A stretch of 41,955 bases of DNA from JARRQB01 sp965368585 (GTDB taxonomy: Bacteria; Pseudomonadota; Gammaproteobacteria; Chromatiales; Chromatiaceae): assembly GCA_965368585.1 (NCBI GenBank), contig CBDUNM010000029.1, forward strand, positions 1-41,955. Reading direction: 5' to 3'. Within the stretch, counting starts at the first letter, position 1, and each line of letters begins with the position of its first letter. Positions 34,154-40,225 of the stretch are shown piece by piece. The notes below the pieces were generated by a model, which searched no databases, was not told the origin of the DNA, and worked only from the letters and a program-made list of their open reading frames with translations. A program made the translations under genes and the position numbers.

Positions 34154-35149
34154 ATGACAAAGTGGATCTACCTGCTCGGCGGCCTGCTCGGGGTCCAGCT
34201 CGTGCTGGCCGTGGTGTTCAACTCGACGGACCGTGAATACGGTGCCTTTCAGGCCGAGCAGCGATTACTGGTATTCGACAAGCGCGCGGTTGACGGGTTG
34301 CGTCTCGAAGACGGTCAGGAGCGCCTTGTTCTTGCCCGGCGGGACGGGCAGTGGTTGTTGCCCGAGTACGGTGACTTTCCGCTCGGTCAGAGCAGCGTCG
34401 ATGGGTTGCTGGACAAGCTCGCCAGCCTCGAAAAGGGCTGGCCGGTGGCCACCACCGGCAGCGCCTTGCGGCGGTTCAAGGTGAGCGATGACCAGTTCGA
34501 ACGTAAACTGACGCTGTTGTCGAAAGGCACCACGGTGGCCGAACTCTATGTCGGCACCTCGCCGGGGTTTCGCAAAGTGCACGTGCGGCCGGTGCAAGAT
34601 GACAAGGTATACTCGGTTGGGCTCGATAGCTGGGAGCTGGAGGCCAGTGCCGACGCCTGGATCGACAAGGGCGTCCTCGCGGTCGCCGAGAGCGACGTGC
34701 AACAGATCGAGCTGGCGGGCGTCGTCGTGCAGCGCGGCGAGGACGGCGAACTGCGGGTCGCGGGACTCGACGAGGGTGAACAGACCGACGTGGACGAGGC
34801 CCGTGCCCTGCTGGGCAAGCTCAGCGGTCTGCGCGTGCAGTCGCTGCTGGGCGACGAGGCCAAGCCTGAGTATCAACAAGACTCACCGACCCTGGAGTTC
34901 AAGGTGACGCGCCAAGACGATGAAGTGCTGACCTTTCGTTTTACCAAGCTGCAAGATGGCGGTGACTACGTAGTGAAACGCTCCGACGTCGATCACTACT
35001 TCAAGGTCGCCGGGTTCACATTGGATGCGCTTCGTGAGGTGTCACGGGACAAACTGGTGCGGTCGGCTTTGCCGCAGGCGCCGGGCGACGACACGGGCGA
35101 AAGCCAGCACGCCAGCGTCGAGGACGATTCGCCCGACGTTGCGAATTGA
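34154..35149 (+). CDS. DUF4340 membrane-anchored protein of the Gld-like ABC operon
   Basis: A 331-residue protein with one N-terminal membrane anchor (WIYLLGGLLGVQLVLAVVF) and a soluble outer domain that fits DUF4340 (LEDGQERLVLARRDGQWLLP; two similar halves with repeated RVQSLLGD-like segments). DUF4340 proteins are regularly encoded next to GldFG-like permeases, and this order matches. The role is unknown; assembly or substrate presentation for the exporter is inferred. The acidic C-terminal 25 residues look disordered. A GGGAGGG site lies 13 bp upstream of the ATG. Confidence 0.85.
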   Translation: MTKWIYLLGGLLGVQLVLAVVFNSTDREYGAFQAEQRLLVFDKRAVDGLRLEDGQERLVLARRDGQWLLPEYGDFPLGQSSVDGLLDKLASLEKGWPVATTGSALRRFKVSDDQFERKLTLLSKGTTVAELYVGTSPGFRKVHVRPVQDDKVYSVGLDSWELEASADAWIDKGVLAVAESDVQQIELAGVVVQRGEDGELRVAGLDEGEQTDVDEARALLGKLSGLRVQSLLGDEAKPEYQQDSPTLEFKVTRQDDEVLTFRFTKLQDGGDYVVKRSDVDHYFKVAGFTLDALREVSRDKLVRSALPQAPGDDTGESQHASVEDDSPDVAN

Positions 35150-35156
35150 GCGCCGG

Positions 35157-35172
35157 CGCGGCTTCGGCCGCG
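35157..35172 (+). terminator. UUCG-loop hairpin after the ABC operon
   Basis: CGCGGC-TTCG-GCCGCG, a perfect 6-bp GC stem with a very stable UUCG loop, begins 8 bp past the DUF4340 stop. There is no T-run, so partial termination or 3'-end protection is likelier than full intrinsic termination. Confidence 0.5.
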
Positions 35173-35249
35173 GGGCGCCGGGTGCCTCGCCTCCGACGGG
35201 TGGCTAGCGCGGGTGAGGAAACGGCAAGCCACGGCGGTATAGTATCGAG

Positions 35250-36059
35250 GTGTGCAGCCCGATCGAACCATGCGGTCTAGGATCGAACCCGGCTAACCGG
35301 GTGGTCTTGCTCGGCGCCAGCAACCTGACCCTGTATCTGCGCCGGGTGATCGGGCTGCTGCGCAGCCGCTGTGGCGGTCCCAGCGATGTGCTGGTTGCCG
35401 CCGGTCACGGTCGATCCTACGGGCAGCGCAGCCGGGTGCTGCTGCGCGCCCTGCCCGGCATTAGCGCCTGCGGCTTGTGGACGCAACTCGAGGCGTCCGG
35501 CGATCTGCCGACCTGCGCGCTGCTGACGGATATCGGTAACGATATTCCTTACGGCTACAAGCCCGACGATATCCTGCAATGGGTGGGGGCGTGCGCAGAA
35601 CGATTGCAGCGGCGCGATGCGCGAATTGTCGTGACCAATCTGCCGTTGGCTCGAATCGAGTCGCTGTCCGAGACACGTTTCAGAATCCTCCGGTCCATCC
35701 TCTTCCCGTCTTCCCGGCTGTCTAAGCGGGATCTCGTGGAGCGTTCCAGGGCGGTGCACCGCGGGTTGCGGAAGATGGCGGCAAGTCGGGGCTTTCGACT
35801 CTACGAACCGGAGGCCGACTGGTTCGGCCCGGATGTGATCCATATCCGCTACCGGAAGTGCGCCGAGGCCTACCGGTTCGTCGTCGAAGGCCTGACCGAC
35901 GATGCCGACCCGGAGTGTCCGCTCGAAGCGGGCGCCTGGCGCGCGTTGACCTGGAAGAAGCGGCCACGCTTCGCCCGCCAGCGGATTCTGGGCCGGCAAT
36001 GGTGCTGCCGCCAGCCCAGCGGCCAACTCATCGACGGCAGCAGGGTTTCGCTTTACTGA
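35250..36059 (+). CDS. SGNH/GDSL-like hydrolase-fold protein
   Basis: A 269-residue protein with spaced elements of the SGNH fold: GASN (residues 22-25, Ser24 as nucleophile in place of the usual GDS), a GHGRSYG turn, GND (96-98) as the block III Asn, and PDVIH (194-198) giving Asp195/His198 of the dyad. No signal peptide is seen. The last 40 residues are Arg/Lys/Trp-rich. It could be an esterase or a catalytically altered relative. The GTG start at 35250 has only a weak site. It stands alone behind the operon hairpin. Confidence 0.6.
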   Translation: MCSPIEPCGLGSNPANRVVLLGASNLTLYLRRVIGLLRSRCGGPSDVLVAAGHGRSYGQRSRVLLRALPGISACGLWTQLEASGDLPTCALLTDIGNDIPYGYKPDDILQWVGACAERLQRRDARIVVTNLPLARIESLSETRFRILRSILFPSSRLSKRDLVERSRAVHRGLRKMAASRGFRLYEPEADWFGPDVIHIRYRKCAEAYRFVVEGLTDDADPECPLEAGAWRALTWKKRPRFARQRILGRQWCCRQPSGQLIDGSRVSLY

Positions 36060-36272
36060 GCGGCGACGCCTTGCCGTGAGCCTGTCGGCATGGCTATCAC
36101 GCCCGCCAACCCGGCCGTCGTCAGGTGTGACGGAGCCTGGTCGGCCGTGGTTGTTTCACTGCACACGAATTCCGTCACTCGCCACCCGTCGAATGATAGT
36201 TATCAATTTCAAATATATAAAATAACTTATAATTAACTTATCTTTTTAACCGAGCAGCAACGGGTGAATACG
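36060..36272. other. 213-bp intergenic region with AT-rich promoter
   Basis: After the SGNH-like gene there is no coding sequence. The right half (36190-36250) is strikingly AT-rich for this window and has a TATAAT (36228-36233). No good -35 is present, which would suit an activated or repressor-controlled promoter. Confidence 0.5.
36194..36205. promoter_or_regulatory. Fur-like palindrome TGATAGTTATCA
   Basis: TGATA-GT-TATCA is a near-perfect inverted repeat continued by ATTTCA, reminiscent of iron-regulator (Fur) boxes, which are built from GATAAT-like units. It lies 22 bp upstream of the TATAAT box. The usual Fur spacing is longer (7-1-7), so the match is suggestive only. Confidence 0.35.
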
Positions 36273-36413
36273 ATGTCGCATCTCCTTGGGTTTGGCGCTA
36301 CGCTGCTAATCCTGGCCCTCTATTTTCTCGGCACTTTCGGACTGGTTGTGTCGATCATACTGATTCTGAACAAGTTTATATTCAAACAGGAAGGTAATCC
36401 CACGGCCGGCTGA
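36273..36413 (+). CDS. 46-residue single-pass membrane protein
   Basis: An ATG at 36273 opens 46 codons with about 33 hydrophobic residues in a row (MSHLLGFGATLLILALYFLG and on to LILNKF), then KQEGNPTAG and a TGA. It fits a small inner-membrane protein. It follows an AT-rich promoter with a Fur-like palindrome. The ribosome-binding site (CGGGTGA) is weak. I know no family; it may aid an iron-related or stress process, a guess from the promoter alone. Confidence 0.5.
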   Translation: MSHLLGFGATLLILALYFLGTFGLVVSIILILNKFIFKQEGNPTAG

Positions 36414-36530
36414 CTTCGCCGGGCCGGGCCTGTGGCTGCGAGGTTGAGCGAATCCTTGCCGCGAGCCCTATGACTTCGGCTATGCTACAGAGACATCGGG
36501 AAGACCGTCAGATACTACCAGGGAGGGCAA

Positions 36531-38081
36531 TTGACCGATTCGACTCATTCACGCCCGTACCACCTATATCGCATCGCGATTATCGGGGTGTGGCTGATCG
36601 TACTTGCGCTCTCATTGCTCCTGCTGCTGCAAGGCGAAGTCTCCCGCGTCAGGGACGACTTTCGCTCGTCCACCGGAAAACTGCTGCACGCGGTCTCCGA
36701 CCGGGTCGTAATGCAGGAGATCTCGCTGGAGGGATTCGCGAACTTCATAGCGTCCATGCCCCAACTCGATCTCGACCGGGCGCGCGTTTTTGCCCGGCGC
36801 TGGCGCGAGCGCTTTCCGGAAATCTACATGCTCGAGATTGTCCAGCGCCTCGATCACGCGCGGCGCGCGGACTTCGTACAGGAGATGCGCGCCAAAGGTT
36901 ACGCGGGCTTCGAGATCCATACCTTCGGCTACGAAAGCGACCGCAGGGTGCATCTGTCGCCGGACAAGGACGTCTACTATCCGGTGGTGTTCATCGAACC
37001 CGAACTGCCCGAGGCAAAAGGGGTCTTGGGACTCGACCTGTCGGATACTTCGTCGGTGTTGAAGAACGCCCTCGAACACTCATACGCCCAGCAGCGTCTG
37101 GTTGCTTCCAGTCCGTTCGACCTGTTGGAAGGTCGCCGCGGCTACGTCATGTACCGGCCGCTGGTCGATATGCCGAGCGAGGCGATGGTGGAACTGGCAT
37201 TGGAGCAGGAACTCTATGCCCTGATCGTCGTCGATGCCCGTACCCTGATCCCCGACTGGGTGCGCGACCACCGGAATCTGTACGTCTCTTTGAGCTATAG
37301 AAATAATGCAGATGGCGTCGACGAAAGGCTCGTGCGCGTCGATACCACGCGAAACGATGCCGGCTTTCTGAACAGGATTCTACCGACGTTCGAACAGTCC
37401 GAGCGGATTGAGAGCGTGTCGCAGCCGTTTGTGGTAACGATGCGCTACAAGGTCGGGTGGGGCGAACTCAATCTGGGTCTGTTCGTGCTGTTTATTGTGG
37501 TCGCCGTCATTACCTTCATGATCGCCAAGTCATTCGAACAGCTGATCGTGGAATCCAGGCTGGAAAAAGACGCAGAACGCCAACGCCTCAACATTCTCGC
37601 CAACTACGACAACATAACGGGATTGCCCAACCGGATGCTGTTACTCGACCGCATCGAACAGGCAATTCGGCGCGCAGTCAGGCAGCAAACCCGATTCGCA
37701 GTGGTATTTATCGACCTCAACGATTTCAAGTCGGTCAATGACCGGTACGGGCACGAGGCCGGCAACCGGCTGTTGAAGTCTGTTGCGAGGCGATTGATCG
37801 AACTGATGCGCGAGGAGGATACGGTGGCGCGCATCCACGGTGACGAGTTCGTGATCGTATTGAATGACGTTCATGCCGATATGAGCGTCGAGGTCGTGAG
37901 CAAGAAACTGGCCTTTTCGTTTCGGTCGCCGATCGAGATCGAGGGACATGCCATCGAAATCAGCGCGAGCGTGGGTCATGCCGTCTTCCCCGATGACGGC
38001 GCCACGGCCGAGGCGCTGCTGAGCGTCAGCGACAAGCAGATGTACAAGGAAAAGCGCAGGTCGAAGATCCGCGTGGTTTAA
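36531..38081 (+). CDS. CHASE-GGDEF membrane protein with HGDEF motif
   Basis: A 516-residue membrane sensor: helix 1 at about 13-33, a periplasmic CHASE domain (about 35-310), helix 2 at 315-333, and a GGDEF domain (about 355-512). The active-site motif is HGDEF (436-440) rather than GGDEF, so the first Gly is His; the metal and nucleotide residues (ANYDNITGLPNR, DLNDFKSVND) look normal. A product-inhibition site RxxD (427-430) is present. The enzyme may make c-di-GMP weakly, or only bind it. The TTG start has a GGGAGGG site, and MTDSTHSRPYH directly precedes helix 1. Confidence 0.88.
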   Translation: MTDSTHSRPYHLYRIAIIGVWLIVLALSLLLLLQGEVSRVRDDFRSSTGKLLHAVSDRVVMQEISLEGFANFIASMPQLDLDRARVFARRWRERFPEIYMLEIVQRLDHARRADFVQEMRAKGYAGFEIHTFGYESDRRVHLSPDKDVYYPVVFIEPELPEAKGVLGLDLSDTSSVLKNALEHSYAQQRLVASSPFDLLEGRRGYVMYRPLVDMPSEAMVELALEQELYALIVVDARTLIPDWVRDHRNLYVSLSYRNNADGVDERLVRVDTTRNDAGFLNRILPTFEQSERIESVSQPFVVTMRYKVGWGELNLGLFVLFIVVAVITFMIAKSFEQLIVESRLEKDAERQRLNILANYDNITGLPNRMLLLDRIEQAIRRAVRQQTRFAVVFIDLNDFKSVNDRYGHEAGNRLLKSVARRLIELMREEDTVARIHGDEFVIVLNDVHADMSVEVVSKKLAFSFRSPIEIEGHAIEISASVGHAVFPDDGATAEALLSVSDKQMYKEKRRSKIRVV

Positions 38082-38112
38082 CCTGCATGTTGCACCGATA
38101 TCCGTGATGATC

Positions 38113-38257
38113 GTGCCTCGACCAGCGAGGGCCCGGATAGATCGGGGACGGGGGACAAACTGTGGGTTCGAGAATGCGCCCCGCACAGGACTTGCGCCGC
38201 ATCCCTGGCGATTCATTCGCGCCCGTCTCCGATCGGCTGGTGCAACATGCTGGTTAG
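38113..38257 (+). repeat. Dispersed repeat, copy 2, interrupted by an 85-bp insert
   Basis: The same element as 28688-28741. Its left part (38113-38145, 29 of 33 matching) and right part (38231-38257, 23 of 27) are split by 85 bp (38146-38230). The insert is flanked by GATCGG on both sides (38140-38145 and 38231-38236), as expected for a 6-bp target duplication. Its ends read GGACGGGG and CCCGTCTCC, a short imperfect inverted repeat. This looks like a tiny mobile insertion in an older repeat. Confidence 0.5.
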
Positions 38258-38306
38258 CCTGCTGCTGCGTTCGCAAGGAGTACACCCGTCGTTCGGGATG
38301 CTCAAA

Positions 38307-39083
38307 TCATCGACAGGGTGGAAAAACGGCGTGTTGGCCGAGGGTTTGCTGGCACTGCCGGCGCGCATCGCGCAGGTCGTCCTTGCGACCACCCGCATCG
38401 GCCAGTTTCTCGAAGTCGAGCAGTTGGTGCGCCAGCTGGCAGGCTTCCGACGCCGCGCAGCGTTGCGCTTCGCCGCACACGCGCGTGACCAGTTCTTCGC
38501 AGGGTGCGCCCGCGACCGACTGCGCCGCCGCGCAGGCGGGAAACAACTGCGGATCCGCCAGACTTTGCTGGCAACGCAATTCGGCCCACTCTCGCTGATC
38601 CGAGTCTGTTGAGGCGGGTGCACGCCGCAGGATCCTGAGCTGTCTGGCGAGATCGCAGGGCTCGGCAGCCGCGCATTCGTCATTCAAACCGCATGCCTGC
38701 AGCATCAGGTCGTCGCACGCGGTGCCTGACGAGGGCGGCGCAGTTTCAGCCGGTTCGCCGCGTCGCAGTGCCATCACGTCGGCGTTGGGTACCATCAGGC
38801 CGGAGCGCACCGTGATCACGCTGCCGTCACTCAGCCGGTGCACGCCGTCCCACAGCGGTGTCGCCGCGCCGCCTGCAGATTGAATGACCGCGCGGTTGGT
38901 CTGCGGGTCGACCTGAATCTGCCGGCCGTCTTCCAGTTCGGCCTGCCAGTATGCGCCGCGGGCGATAGAGGAGACGAGCAGCGCGGTCAGGCACCAGGAG
39001 ATGTTCCTGGCCGTGCGCCAGAAACCGGTTTGCCGCGAACGCATTGCGCAGTATTTCGGGTTTGGTTTCATAGGAATTTGCAT
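38307..39083 (-). CDS. Secreted protein with a tandem six-cysteine module
   Basis: A 258-residue protein with a signal segment (SWCLTALLVSSIARG, about 29-43), a beta-rich region (WQAELEDGRQIQVDPQTN) and two copies of a Cys motif. Module 1 has Cys 123, 131, 137, 143, 171 and 184; module 2 has 195, 203, 209, 215, 244 and 257, with the same spacing (8-6-6-28/29-13). Both carry C-LA-QL and CQQ with FPAC/FPPC ends. It should be disulfide-rich in the periplasm. No known family is recognised. A second ATG at 39071 is possible; neither has a good ribosome-binding site. Confidence 0.7.
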   Translation of the reverse strand: MQIPMKPNPKYCAMRSRQTGFWRTARNISWCLTALLVSSIARGAYWQAELEDGRQIQVDPQTNRAVIQSAGGAATPLWDGVHRLSDGSVITVRSGLMVPNADVMALRRGEPAETAPPSSGTACDDLMLQACGLNDECAAAEPCDLARQLRILRRAPASTDSDQREWAELRCQQSLADPQLFPACAAAQSVAGAPCEELVTRVCGEAQRCAASEACQLAHQLLDFEKLADAGGRKDDLRDARRQCQQTLGQHAVFPPCR

Positions 39084-39290
39084 CCGTGGGCTTAAGCGGA
39101 TTTTAGTGGTCTGGATCGAGAAAGCAAAACAGCCGACGCCGGGTAATCCGGAATCCCCGTTTCTTCTTTAAGTACGCTGTTGAAGTCGCGGCATCATTGA
39201 AATCGATCAACCTTCTGCCGCAGTTCGCTGGGGTAGGGCGTTTTGCTTTCCGCCGGTCGGCGGGTGCGTTACCAGCGACCGATAAAACGC

Positions 39291-39653
39291 CTACAAAGAC
39301 TGCGGTTGCCGCGTCGACTGTTTTGCGGTCTTGTTTTTGGCGCGCTGCGCGGCCGCGAACGACCGACTGGCCCAGGCCTTGGCAGTTTCTGGATCGTCGA
39401 GCATTTCTGCGGGTGCCAGAAAATACGACATCTGAACCACTCTGCCGCGCTTGTCGTACTCGAACGGCGGGAGATTGCGTGCCTCGAAATCCTTCCTGTT
39501 GATGCCGTCGGCTTTCAGGTAGAGGGATTCGTCGGCAACCAGGCCGAACATCAGCCCGTCGTAAAAGAGCCCGTAGCCACCGAACATCCTGCGTACTTGG
39601 ACCGCGCCGAATCCGGCCAACACTTCGCGCAGATAGTCTATGTATTCGTTCAT
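39291..39653 (-). CDS. TfoX N-terminal domain protein
   Basis: A 120-residue protein of the TfoX-N/Sxy family: MNEYIDYLREVLAGFGAVQV, RRMFGGYGLFYDGLMFGLV and ADESLYLKADGINRKDFE are typical. Sxy/TfoX activates competence genes with CRP, but short single-domain members lacking the C-terminal helix-rich domain have unknown roles. The C-terminal 20 residues are Lys/Gln/Ser-rich and disordered. The frame is open to 39746; ATG 39653 is the family start. It is followed at 39103 by a shadow frame without support. Confidence 0.82.
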   Translation of the reverse strand: MNEYIDYLREVLAGFGAVQVRRMFGGYGLFYDGLMFGLVADESLYLKADGINRKDFEARNLPPFEYDKRGRVVQMSYFLAPAEMLDDPETAKAWASRSFAAAQRAKNKTAKQSTRQPQSL

Positions 39654-40225
39654 CGGTGCAGTGCCTGCCGGACATCGGAAGGGTCGCGTGGCGTTCCCGG
39701 TCAAGCGAAGTCGCCACCCGGCGATGCTATCACGAGTACGCACCACACGCGCTCAACGGCACTGCCCCGACGTTGCGAAGGACGCCGACGCGCGGGGTTC
39801 GCACGGTCGGTACCGAACAGCGGGGATGCGATACCTGGCCCGCCCGGGCCGGTTGCGTGACAGCGTTTTGTCGGAAATCAAAAGATCCCGACTAATCGCG
39901 CCGGACTCGACGCTTTGAACGGAAACTAATTCCTAATGGGTAATGCTTTCGTTTAGCATAAAACGACACCAATTCTGTCGTCTCTGCCGTCGGTGTCAGC
40001 CCGAAATCAGGTGAAAGTTTCCTAAAATCCGGACGCTATTCAAGGTAAGGCACGGGGAGGGCCGATGAATATCTCATTGCATCGATACCGATGGCGTGTT
40101 GCCCAATGGCGCCCGACCTCTATTCGGTCAATGTACTTTGATCTTACCCGGCCACTTGCGGTATCTCTTTTTTGCGGGTTTTTTTTTTGAGGCGCGATCG
40201 CGGGGGGCGTTCAGTGGGAATTCAG
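39654..40225. other. 572-bp upstream region of the terminal fusion gene
   Basis: Apart from a 41-codon ORF (40065-40190), nothing convincing is seen. It has AT-rich patches around 39925-39985 and a TAAAAT at about 40023 that could serve as -10 elements, without clear -35 partners. A run of ten T (40179-40188) lies close before the fusion gene. Confidence 0.5.
40065..40190 (+). CDS. 41-residue ORF ahead of the binding-protein fusion (leader candidate)
   Basis: ATG 40065 follows an excellent GGGGAGGG site and opens 41 codons (starts MNISLHRYRWRVAQWR) that end in the ten-T run as TGA at 40188. ACCCG (40146) and CGGGT (40175) could form a weak stem just before the T-run, giving an attenuator-like arrangement. 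The downstream gene is in the frame reached by a -1 shift at the T-run and its own start is 36 bp away. Leader, slippage control or chance are all possible. Confidence 0.35.
   Translation: MNISLHRYRWRVAQWRPTSIRSMYFDLTRPLAVSLFCGFFF

Noticed and set aside
39103..39717. 204-codon minus-strand frame over the TfoX-N gene
   Set aside because: It overlaps the TfoX-N gene in another frame, is Arg-rich and matches no family. The TfoX-N frame has a full set of motifs.
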